Assembly: GCA_046757925.1 (NCBI GenBank)
Contig: JBHHZE010000058.1
Coordinates: 1-17,816 of the forward strand
Length of the DNA stretch: 17,816 nucleotides
Direction: 5' to 3'
DNA from: JAZDCZ01 sp046757925
Lineage (GTDB): Bacteria > Gemmatimonadota > Gemmatimonadetes > Gemmatimonadales > GWC2-71-9
The translations under genes and the position numbers were made by a program. This document shows positions 1 to 7,252 of this stretch, piece by piece (positions within the stretch are counted from its first letter, which is position 1; each line of letters opens with the position of its first letter). The notes under the pieces were generated by a model. The model had not been told where the DNA came from. It saw only the letters and a list, made by a program, of their open reading frames with translations, and did no database searches.

Positions 1-271
1 CCGCGCCGCGCCTTCGCCGTACGCCTCGCCCGCTACTGCGCCCGAAACCCCGTGGAGGACGCCGCGACTTTTTTCGAGGTGGAGTCTCCGGCACTTGCGA
101 AGTGGATCCCACATGCCGACCAGGTGAGCGGTATCTCTCAGCCAACCCTGTTCGTCAATGGCGGCGAGAGAGGCCGTGGTTCTGCCCGGGCTCAATCACT
201 TGTTACATATGAGCGACCCGGGCCTTGTCGCGAAAGCCATCGCGGACTTTCTTGCACGGCAACCGCTCTGA
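1..271 (+). pseudogene. Alpha/beta hydrolase, 3' fragment with internal frame break
   Basis: Two reading frames on the plus strand together resemble the C-terminal third of an alpha/beta hydrolase. Frame 1, open from the window edge to about position 168, reads ...ALAKWIPHADQVSGISQPTLFVNGGE, which resembles the strand and loop before the acidic catalytic residue of the fold. From about position 172 the similarity continues in frame 2 as AVVLPGLNHLLHMSDP...AIADFLARQPL and ends at the TGA of 269-271. GLNHLLHM carries the expected catalytic His. Intact homologues have roughly 15-25 residues between the two pieces (the acidic residue and the helix after it), so this looks like a small out-of-frame deletion rather than a single-base error. 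The gene start and nucleophile lie outside the window. The family call is fairly secure; whether the gene is truly broken depends on the assembly. It could also be an assembly artefact. Confidence 0.6.
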
Positions 272-327
272 ATAACCGCTGGAGAACCCGCTTCGCCGCG
301 CGGCGTGTTGCCATCTGGAGAATTCCA

Positions 328-585
328 CTACCGGTAGACATCCCGCCGGTGCCCGATCTTCACGACCACAACGGTTAGTTCCTCGTCACTGACCGTAAAG
401 AGAATTCGGTAGTCACCTTGCCGAACCCGATACTTGTCTTGACCCGACAGTTTCTCACAACCTGATGGCCGCGGATGCTTGGCGAGGGCCGCTATTCGTC
501 GGACAATGCGGCGCCGGTCCTTGAGTGGTACGCCCTCGATCTCCTTGGCCGCGGACGGTTTGATCTGGAGTCTATAATTCGCCAC
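328..585 (-). CDS. RelE/ParE-family toxin of a type II toxin-antitoxin pair
   Basis: This is an 85-residue basic protein of the RelE/ParE superfamily, whose members act in the cytoplasm as ribosome-dependent mRNA endonucleases (RelE type) or gyrase poisons (ParE type). The sequence runs VANYRLQIKPSAAKEIE..., then a basic helix LKDRRRIVRRIAALA, a KLSG turn, YRVRQGDYRILF and the C-terminal VKIGHRRDVYR. The last two are the signature RelE strands, with Arg and His residues in the RelE active-site region. The frame is open further upstream, but the GTG at 585 was chosen because it gives the usual 85-residue length and begins exactly where family similarity starts. It overlaps the end of the antitoxin gene by 14 nt, so translation is probably coupled. 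The RelE-like reading (mRNA cleavage) is favoured over ParE by GDYRILF and HRR, but this is inference. Confidence 0.88.
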   Translation of the reverse strand: MANYRLQIKPSAAKEIEGVPLKDRRRIVRRIAALAKHPRPSGCEKLSGQDKYRVRQGDYRILFTVSDEELTVVVVKIGHRRDVYR

Positions 586-802
586 GGCGCTTGAGATCCC
601 TGACGACGGCCTCGAAATCGAGATTCCGTTCCTTCGCCCGATCGTCAAACGCCGCCAGGTCGTCGGCATCCTCGGCGAGGCTCCGGCGCACGGCAGAGTT
701 CACCAGCTCCGAGAGACTCCGCTCCGTCTGAGCTGCCTTGAGGCGAAGAGCCTTGTGCAGGCTAGGATCGAAATACACCGTGGCACGCTTCGCTTTGGTC
801 AT
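572..802 (-). CDS. Ribbon-helix-helix antitoxin (CopG/RelB-like)
   Basis: This 76-residue protein is the antitoxin partner of the RelE-like toxin. The first 45 residues form a ribbon-helix-helix DNA-binding domain: the strand RATVYFDPSL, then helices KALRLKAAQTE and SLSELVNSAVRRSLAED. Proteins of this kind dimerise, bind the operator of their own operon and repress it, with the toxin as co-repressor. The acidic C-terminal half (DADDLAAFDDRAKERNLDFEAVVRDLKRRGEL) is the part expected to wrap and neutralise the toxin. The order is the usual one, antitoxin first, and its last 14 nt overlap the toxin gene. There is no Shine-Dalgarno sequence before the ATG at 802, but a good promoter ends 6 nt upstream, which suggests leaderless translation. 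It lies just downstream of, and on the same strand as, the glycoside-hydrolase gene, with its own promoter in the 60-bp gap. Confidence 0.88.
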   Translation of the reverse strand: MTKAKRATVYFDPSLHKALRLKAAQTERSLSELVNSAVRRSLAEDADDLAAFDDRAKERNLDFEAVVRDLKRRGEL

Positions 803-808
803 CGGAAC

Positions 809-837
809 AAGATAGCACTATAACGTTAAGACCTCAA
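809..837 (-). promoter_or_regulatory. Promoter of the toxin-antitoxin operon, probably leaderless
   Basis: Reading the minus strand, TTGAGG (837-832) is followed by a 17-bp spacer and TATCTT (814-809), a good sigma-70-type promoter. Counting from the -10 hexamer puts transcription start at or within a base of the A of the antitoxin ATG (802), so the mRNA would have no 5' leader. This agrees with the absence of a Shine-Dalgarno sequence. The spacer contains the perfect palindrome TAACGTTA (821-828), well placed for autorepression by the antitoxin. Confidence 0.6.
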
Positions 838-854
838 GACGTCATACCGTTAAC
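820..854. repeat. Candidate antitoxin operator: palindrome plus near-direct repeat
   Basis: ATAACGTTAAG (820-830) and ATACCGTTAAC (844-854) match at 9 of 11 positions and start 24 bp apart. The first contains the palindrome TAACGTTA inside the promoter spacer. The second contains GTTAAC and lies upstream of the -35 hexamer. Two similar sites flanking the -35 box are what a ribbon-helix-helix antitoxin would need for cooperative autorepression. The repeat is seen directly; the operator role is inferred. Confidence 0.4.
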
Positions 855-862
855 TTCTACCC

Positions 863-3800
863 TCACCCACCCTTGCCTTTTGGCCGGACGAGCACGAACA
901 GTCCCCGGTTAGCCGGAATCTGAACCTGCGACAGGTCCACCTCGGCCGCGTCCTGCAGGCCCTCGACCGCCGGCGCATAGGCACGTAGGCCTGACACCGC
1001 CCCCGCCGCCACACCAAGCGTGCTCGGATCGACGGTCAGGCTAACGGTCTCGTCCTTCGGCGACCATGACGCAAGAGCTATCAGGAGTCCGTCGGGACGA
1101 ACATATGTGGTGGCCAAAATGCGAGGGTGATTTGTCTTGACCGGCGCACTGTCCAGCCAGTACCCCAGCATACGGCTCTCGGCGATCCCGAATTGGTCCA
1201 TCAACTGCCACATGGGACGCGGATCTATATCGCCGTACATGCGAGCCGTCATGCCGTACAGCATGCCGCGATACGGGCGTCCTCCGTCCTGGAGCATCTC
1301 GCCCATCAGACCGAACGGCAACCCGGACACCTCGGTGAGCCAGTAGTCTTCGTCGCGGTCGTACTCGAAGTACTCTCCAAACCAGAGGCGCGAGATGAAC
1401 GGGAAATGCTCCATGTACAACATGGCGCTGTTGATGTAACCGTCGCGCGGGTTGAACTGATTGGCAGAGTGCAGGTCGATGATCACCGTATCACGACGCG
1501 CATGGAGTACCGAGATCATGCGCTTTACCGTCTCACGACTAAACGCGATGTCATCCAGGTACAGCCCGTCGATGTGCTGGTTCGCAGCGAGCCAGGCGAG
1601 TCCTTCGATGTAGTAATTGGTCCAGCGTGACGTGCCCTTGTCGAGCATAGCGGCGTCGTCCACGCGCCACGCGTGCCACGCAGAGTGGTAGTGGTCTTCC
1701 AAGTGTTCTTGCATCCACGAGTGTCCGCCGCCTTCGCCGTCGTTCAGGATCTCGTCGCCCAAGCTACGTAAGGCAAAGAGTTCGTAGGCGTGATAAGTCA
1801 GTTCGCGAATCGTGTCGTAGAGCTTGACCTTGATGCCCTTGGCATGAGCTTCCGTGATGTATGCGGTCTGCAAGTCCAGATTGAAGAACGGGTAGTTGAT
1901 GTAGGGATTGATCTCGTTGGCATGGTGGATATTGACTACCGTACCTCCCCACGACACCACCGAATCGACCGGCACGTAGCGATGTACGAACCGCGTGCGA
2001 AAGTGCGTTCGGGTGTCGATCGTCTTGAACGGCGTGAGTAGGAAACGCACATTGAACTCGAGTGTGTCGCCGGCAGTCATCCGGCGCGCGCCGGAGTAAT
2101 TGAATGCAGTGACGTCATCTGCACGCGTTTCGATGCGAATGCCGCCGCGCCCGCCGTTGAACCATGACGCCGGCATGCGGAGTGGTTGGTTCTGATAGAA
2201 GTTGGTGTTGAGCGGCCGAACGTAAGAATCGTCGCGCAACACATACTGGAGTCCTGCGTTGATTCCACCGAGCCAGACGCCTTCCTGGTGGTTCTCGATC
2301 TTCCATTTCCAGTCGACTCGTTGCGGTCGCTTCCCTCCGCGGAAGCCCAATCCGAGTATATACTCGGCAGCTTCGGGACGGAGCGAAATCGGGAAGGTTA
2401 TGTCGTCCACTTTGAGATCGCGCAAAGCCTCTAACGTGATGCGATAGTCGAGCATGCCGTCGTACTCCAACGCGCCTTCCACCCGCACGGCCACGCGGTC
2501 TGATCGACCCTCGACATGCCACTCGGCCCGGCCACGTGCCTCCTGTCGTACCGCAAACCGGGACGGTTGCAATTGCTCGGTTCGACCACCGATGACGATC
2601 TCGAGTTCCATTGGACGTGCGAGCACTTGTTGTGCGGCGTCGGCGAGATGGGTGAGTTCGGGACTGAAATAGCTGAGCACCTGGTCCGGCAGTCCTGAGG
2701 CGCCCAACTCGACGGTCCGGCCGAGGATCGTAAGAGAGTGTCCATCTACGCGCACCGGATCGTAGGGTTCGATGATGAAATCGGGATCGGTACCGGCAGT
2801 CGAGTTGAGCCAGGCGAGTCGCGTCATCAACTCGGGCGAATCGAAACCGTGGTTGGTGGCGCGATCTGGTTGGACGTCGAGAGTGACCCGCACCGTCTTG
2901 CTGCTGTGTCGAGCGGTCGATACCGTCACATCGCCCTCGTACGTGCCCGGGGATTGGCCCTCAGGTATGGCGAGCCCGATCCAGAGCGGCTGTACGGTGC
3001 CGGCCGGCACAGACACATCCTTCACGAACCGCTGGCCTCTTTCATTTATCCCACCGCAATTGAAACAGGTGAGCGTCTCTCCGAGCGCTGCGGGGAAGCC
3101 CTCGAACGTCACGTGCACATCCCTCACGGTAACTGCACCGGTGACCACCGCGAGTTGAAACGTGACGTACTCACCGCGGAGCGCCTGCGTGGTGAACGCA
3201 CGCGTGTGTTCGTGACCCGCCCAGTGATACGGTATGAAGTGACGCATGCGCACCGGATAGTCGCGGTACTCGGGTACGAGGGCCCATCCGTCTGAGGCGG
3301 TGGACATGAAGGCGGCGGTCTCGGAGTCGCTCGCGATAATCTCCATCGGAAAGAAGCTGTGGAACTCGTTCACCGATTGGATGCGCGTGGTGCGCGCGCG
3401 TGGCAGGTGTGATGGATACGCGGCATGCGTGTGGCGCTCCCAGGTCGCGTCCGCCTCCGACACGAACTTCGGGTATGTGACGCGTGGATAATTCCCGCCG
3501 GTGGACTCCCACGGCATGTAGTAGACGTAATAAGTGGCCGACCCCGGGTTCGGCTGAAAGGCGATGTCGCCCGACACATTTTCCACGCGCAGTGGGAGCA
3601 CGTTCGAGATCGGCTTGTTGGAAGTCGCATCGACCACCACGATGGACTTGGCTCGAGGCTCCGGATCGTGCCGCCGCCACGGGATGGTGGCCATCACGGC
3701 CTCACCGACCGCGCTGTCGAGCACGACCACGGCGCGGTGATTTCCCCATGAACTTCCCTTGACGCCTGCCGCGAGATGCGGTTTCCAATTTCCCGCTTCG

Positions 3801-3937
3801 AAGATCACGCCGTTGATGACGTGGGAGATCTCGGGTGCGCGGTACAGTGCAGTTGCAGCGTTCGATCCAGAGCACGATGTCAGCAACAGCGTGGCTACGA
3901 CCGCACAGAGCAAGGGTTTCATTGGCGGTGCTTTCAT
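863..3937 (-). CDS. Glycoside hydrolase-like lipoprotein (DUF6067/GH123-like)
   Basis: This 1024-residue protein belongs to a family usually annotated as glycoside-hydrolase domain-containing (DUF6067, distantly GH123-like). It has a lipoprotein signal peptide with lipobox LTSC and Cys22 as the predicted acylation site, so it should be membrane-anchored and act outside the cytoplasm. The first half is beta-rich, with an N-terminal sandwich and a WIGLAIPEGQSPGTYEGDVTV-type accessory domain. The second half looks like a TIM-barrel-like catalytic module: NIHHANEINPYINYPF, KLYDTIREL, then GLYLDDIAF with Asp795-Asp796, IDLHSANQFN, YMEHFPF, LWFGEYF and GLMGEMLQDGG. A short beta-sandwich closes the C-terminus. 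True GH123 enzymes use an Asp-Glu pair with substrate-assisted catalysis; Asp795-Asp796 is the likely equivalent, so the activity is uncertain. The ATG at 3937 overlaps the stop of the upstream DUF5107 gene (ATGA). The substrate cannot be told from the sequence. Confidence 0.75.
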   Translation of the reverse strand: MKAPPMKPLLCAVVATLLLTSCSGSNAATALYRAPEISHVINGVIFEAGNWKPHLAAGVKGSSWGNHRAVVVLDSAVGEAVMATIPWRRHDPEPRAKSIVVVDATSNKPISNVLPLRVENVSGDIAFQPNPGSATYYVYYMPWESTGGNYPRVTYPKFVSEADATWERHTHAAYPSHLPRARTTRIQSVNEFHSFFPMEIIASDSETAAFMSTASDGWALVPEYRDYPVRMRHFIPYHWAGHEHTRAFTTQALRGEYVTFQLAVVTGAVTVRDVHVTFEGFPAALGETLTCFNCGGINERGQRFVKDVSVPAGTVQPLWIGLAIPEGQSPGTYEGDVTVSTARHSSKTVRVTLDVQPDRATNHGFDSPELMTRLAWLNSTAGTDPDFIIEPYDPVRVDGHSLTILGRTVELGASGLPDQVLSYFSPELTHLADAAQQVLARPMELEIVIGGRTEQLQPSRFAVRQEARGRAEWHVEGRSDRVAVRVEGALEYDGMLDYRITLEALRDLKVDDITFPISLRPEAAEYILGLGFRGGKRPQRVDWKWKIENHQEGVWLGGINAGLQYVLRDDSYVRPLNTNFYQNQPLRMPASWFNGGRGGIRIETRADDVTAFNYSGARRMTAGDTLEFNVRFLLTPFKTIDTRTHFRTRFVHRYVPVDSVVSWGGTVVNIHHANEINPYINYPFFNLDLQTAYITEAHAKGIKVKLYDTIRELTYHAYELFALRSLGDEILNDGEGGGHSWMQEHLEDHYHSAWHAWRVDDAAMLDKGTSRWTNYYIEGLAWLAANQHIDGLYLDDIAFSRETVKRMISVLHARRDTVIIDLHSANQFNPRDGYINSAMLYMEHFPFISRLWFGEYFEYDRDEDYWLTEVSGLPFGLMGEMLQDGGRPYRGMLYGMTARMYGDIDPRPMWQLMDQFGIAESRMLGYWLDSAPVKTNHPRILATTYVRPDGLLIALASWSPKDETVSLTVDPSTLGVAAGAVSGLRAYAPAVEGLQDAAEVDLSQVQIPANRGLFVLVRPKGKGG

Positions 3938-6900
3938 AAGGATACCAACAGGGCTCGAAGAAGCAGGCGACCGCCGAGATCGTGGAACAGGCCGGCGTGG
4001 TCAGCGGAGAGTTGCTGGATAGCTCGACGCATGTCCTCCTCACGTTCCACCGCGCGGATCAACTCGGTGGCGAATATGCCGACGTCAGTGGCGCTGTCGT
4101 ACGTGAGTGTGCGTAGCTCAGCGGTCCGGCCCAACGCGTCCAGCGCGGGAATGGCGAGGAGGCCCTTCCGATCGGCAATGGTGTGCGTGAAGTTGCTGGT
4201 GTCGACAACGGCTGCAAACTCCGAGCGGGCTTCGTTGCGTTTGCCGAGTTCCTGAGCTACCACACCCAACAGATAGTGCAGCAGTCGATCATCTGGGTGG
4301 TACGGGCGTCCCTGGCCCAGATGCTCGGGCCACTCCAGGGCCGTATGTAGGTAGTGTGATGCAACATCGAATGCGCCGCGTTCTATCGCGTCGAGTGCGG
4401 CAAGTGTGTGTGCCTGTTCGTACAACTGATGGCTCGTGCGTGCACCTTCCGACGGAAGCACGTCAGTGGTGTTCAATAGCTCGATCGCCTCGCGTGGTCG
4501 TCCGAGCTGATTGAGCGACCGGACGTGCAGGAGGTCCATATTGAAGTCGCCCGGGAACAGAGCACGGCCCGCGCCCGACTCGACTAGCGCGTCTTGCCAG
4601 CGTCCCCGATCTTGCAGGTATCGGACAAGGTTGATACGAATCGTCCGGTTGGTGCTGTCGACGTCTACTGCACGGCGCAGGTCATCCTCTGGATCCCGCG
4701 CAGCGAGCTTCTCCCGCAAGTGTGCGCGGGCCACATAGAACGGAGCGAAGTTGGGCCGGTTGCCTAGCCCGGCCAGTAGATCGGTCGCCTCGTCTTCCCG
4801 ATCGAGTGCCCACAGGTTGAGGGCTAGTAGATAGACCCACGACCAGTGGTCGCTGTGTTCCTTAGCCCACCTGAGTACCGGAATGCTCTCGCGGCGGAAC
4901 GGAAAGACCAACGTCGGGTCGGCGCCACCAATGAGCACCGATACGTCACCATCGATCCACCCGCGCCACGCCCGTAGCAGCGGGTTCGGCGATACGTCCA
5001 TGCCGAGCTGGAGCAGAGCAACCGCGTCTTGGGGCGCACCGCGTCTCACGTAATCAGCGGCGAGTTCGAGGATCGTCTGGTCGGGGTACTCGCTCCGCAA
5101 CGCGTTTGTCATTGCCCGCGCAGACGTTGCGTTCGGTGCCGCGAGATAGGCCTCGGCCGCCGCGAAGTGGTGTAGGGGATCGATCTCGAGGAGTTCCTCA
5201 CGCATGGACGTGGCCAGGCCAGTATCGCCCAGCTTTCGACCGATCATCGCAAGCACCTGGCGCGGCGGCATGCTGTACCGATTGTAGTCCAGCGCCAGCC
5301 GTGCGTACCGAGTTGCTTCATTGTAGCTGCCGTCGGCGAGCGCTAGTTCGGCGAGCTGCACGTTGGCGACAGAGCGGTACGCAATTGCACGAGCGGCCCA
5401 ACCGTACGCTTCGCGGGCGTCGGTCACGCGGTTGAGCGCGCGGAATAGGTTCCCCGCCGTGAAGTTCGCAGTCGCATCGTAGGTGTCGAGTTGCAGCACG
5501 CGGATCACGTGCGTGAGTCCCAATTCGTATTGGCCGCTGCGATACTCCAAGTCGGCTACTCCCAGCAGCGCCTCTCTGTGCCACGGCTCGGCGGCGATTG
5601 CCCGCTCGAACATGCTACGGGCGGCGGCGTAGCGACGGCCTCGTGCCAACTCGCGTCCTTCTTGGTCCCAGCGGTCGGCGTCGGGAATCTTTCCCCGTGC
5701 GGACGGATCCGTTTGGAACGGTCTTGCCAAGGTCCGCGTGCCCGCATCTGACGCATAGTCCAAGCCGAGTGCGGGCAGCGTTATGCGGTAGGCGCTGCCT
5801 TGTGCGAGGTCAACGGTTTGTTCCACCGGTTCCATGGCCGAGAACGATATGGGGATGGCTGCGATGACGCGATCCTCCGATAAGACGCGCAGCGTGTCGG
5901 TGATGTCGCCGAACGCGTTAACGCGCACGGTGAGGCGTCCGTTATCGTGCTGCACGTGCATAGCCCCATCGCGCGACGCATCGGTGAGACCTCCAATGCC
6001 CTCCAGGGGGAACCATGTCTCAGACCAGCGGTCCGTGGCCCCGGGATCGAGCCCGACCTGCGTGATCGGATTTACATCCGCCCCGGGGGCATACTGCACG
6101 AACAGTCGGCCCGCCTGATATTCAACATACTGCCCATGCGTATCGGTAAGGAGTTTTTCCCACACACCTCCCTCGCGGGACAGTGCCCAGAGCCACAGTT
6201 TCTGGCCGGGCATCTCTTCGTAACGCGCCCAGTGCCCGAACCCGTAGTCGTCGTCGTGGTAGTAGCCGCCAAAGAAGTCGTTCAGCTCGCCTACGACATG
6301 GTAGGACTTGTGTCCATCGAACGTGTTGTGGGCATATGTGGGCAGGTAGCGGCCGGCGCTGTCGATGGGCCAGTCTCGCCTGGCTCCGGAATGTGCGAGA
6401 AACGCGTTGCCCGGGATCGACATCTCGAGGTCGTCGCGAGCAAAAGCCGCTGCAGTCATCCAGTTGTAGTACGGCTGCTCGAGCGGTGTCGGATTATACC
6501 ACAGCACTCTTGTCTCGAAGTACGCGCGATCGGGTGGCAGGCGGATCTCGACGCGCCAATGGGTGCGGGACGGCAGATCCATCGTCCCCACGATACAACT
6601 CACGCTCCCATCGGGGTTATTTGTCAGTACGTAATCTACCGGCGTAGCCGTCGACGGTGCGTGACCGATCACACCGAAGTTGAATTCGATCCCGCCGGAC
6701 GTCCAGGGACCGCGCAGTGCGATGTTTCTGAACTTCATTACGTCATTGCGATAGATGAATTCATGGCCGGTTCGCTTCACCACCGCACCCCACACCTTAC
6801 CGCCGGCCTCGGGGAGTACGAACACCTCGATCAGATCGTTTTCGAGGTGGATTACCTTCCATTTCCGCGAAACCGCGTCGTTTGTATATCCCTCGAAAGA

Positions 6901-7080
6901 GTGGTATGGATACAACCGGGCATCGCGAGTGAGGATCGGGATTACGTTGGGTTCGGAGAACGGATACGTCTTAATGACGCGCGTTTCTTCCGAGATGTGC
7001 GCCGTCTGGGCGGCGCACGGGGTCTGCGACAACGCGAGCGCAGCAATGAACGCGATAGCAGTGCGACGCAAATGGGCCAT
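3934..7080 (-). CDS. Secreted DUF5107 domain protein with TPR repeats
   Basis: This 1048-residue exported protein has a Sec signal peptide (MAHLRRTAIAFIAALALSQTPCAAQ, cleavage probably after CAA), then a DUF5107 beta-sandwich of about residues 40-440. That domain shows LPEAGGKVWGAVV, GHEFIYRND, RGPWTSGGIEFNFG, YYNWMTAAAFA and NDFFGGYYHDDDYGFGHW, family hallmarks that recall the mutarotase-like sugar-binding fold. From about residue 470 to the end it is helical with tetratricopeptide repeats, for example RRYAAARSMFERAIAAEPWHREALLGVADL. The biochemical role of DUF5107 is not established to my knowledge; carbohydrate recognition or processing is inferred from fold and neighbour. The ATG at 7080 was chosen over an in-frame ATG 130 codons upstream because it begins the signal peptide and the longer version runs through the divergent gene. 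No strong ribosome binding site is visible. Its stop overlaps the start of the glycoside-hydrolase-like gene by 4 nt, a sign of coupled translation. Confidence 0.78.
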   Translation of the reverse strand: MAHLRRTAIAFIAALALSQTPCAAQTAHISEETRVIKTYPFSEPNVIPILTRDARLYPYHSFEGYTNDAVSRKWKVIHLENDLIEVFVLPEAGGKVWGAVVKRTGHEFIYRNDVMKFRNIALRGPWTSGGIEFNFGVIGHAPSTATPVDYVLTNNPDGSVSCIVGTMDLPSRTHWRVEIRLPPDRAYFETRVLWYNPTPLEQPYYNWMTAAAFARDDLEMSIPGNAFLAHSGARRDWPIDSAGRYLPTYAHNTFDGHKSYHVVGELNDFFGGYYHDDDYGFGHWARYEEMPGQKLWLWALSREGGVWEKLLTDTHGQYVEYQAGRLFVQYAPGADVNPITQVGLDPGATDRWSETWFPLEGIGGLTDASRDGAMHVQHDNGRLTVRVNAFGDITDTLRVLSEDRVIAAIPISFSAMEPVEQTVDLAQGSAYRITLPALGLDYASDAGTRTLARPFQTDPSARGKIPDADRWDQEGRELARGRRYAAARSMFERAIAAEPWHREALLGVADLEYRSGQYELGLTHVIRVLQLDTYDATANFTAGNLFRALNRVTDAREAYGWAARAIAYRSVANVQLAELALADGSYNEATRYARLALDYNRYSMPPRQVLAMIGRKLGDTGLATSMREELLEIDPLHHFAAAEAYLAAPNATSARAMTNALRSEYPDQTILELAADYVRRGAPQDAVALLQLGMDVSPNPLLRAWRGWIDGDVSVLIGGADPTLVFPFRRESIPVLRWAKEHSDHWSWVYLLALNLWALDREDEATDLLAGLGNRPNFAPFYVARAHLREKLAARDPEDDLRRAVDVDSTNRTIRINLVRYLQDRGRWQDALVESGAGRALFPGDFNMDLLHVRSLNQLGRPREAIELLNTTDVLPSEGARTSHQLYEQAHTLAALDAIERGAFDVASHYLHTALEWPEHLGQGRPYHPDDRLLHYLLGVVAQELGKRNEARSEFAAVVDTSNFTHTIADRKGLLAIPALDALGRTAELRTLTYDSATDVGIFATELIRAVEREEDMRRAIQQLSADHAGLFHDLGGRLLLRALLVSL

Positions 7081-7252
7081 GGCGAATCGTCTTAGAGGCT
7101 GAAAAAGATCAAGGTACATGTTACGACAGCATCTTGCGAGCGACCCGTCCCATCTGCTGCAACCTTTCGAGCGATCGGGGCATCCAACTCGTTGAATCCT
7201 CTTGGGCAGCCGCACCGTAGGGGAACCACACCCATCGTATCGTGAGAAGAAA

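Noticed and set aside
328..669. Longer 113-residue toxin start
   Set aside because: The added residues lie over the antitoxin gene in another frame and do not resemble RelE/ParE proteins, and the total exceeds the usual length.
1127..1630. 167-codon open frame opposite the glycoside-hydrolase-like gene
   Set aside because: It is a shadow of the minus-strand gene, with no homology signal and no start site.
5947..7095. 382-codon open frame on the plus strand opposite the DUF5107 gene
   Set aside because: It lies wholly antisense to a well-supported gene, resembles no family, and has no ribosome site.
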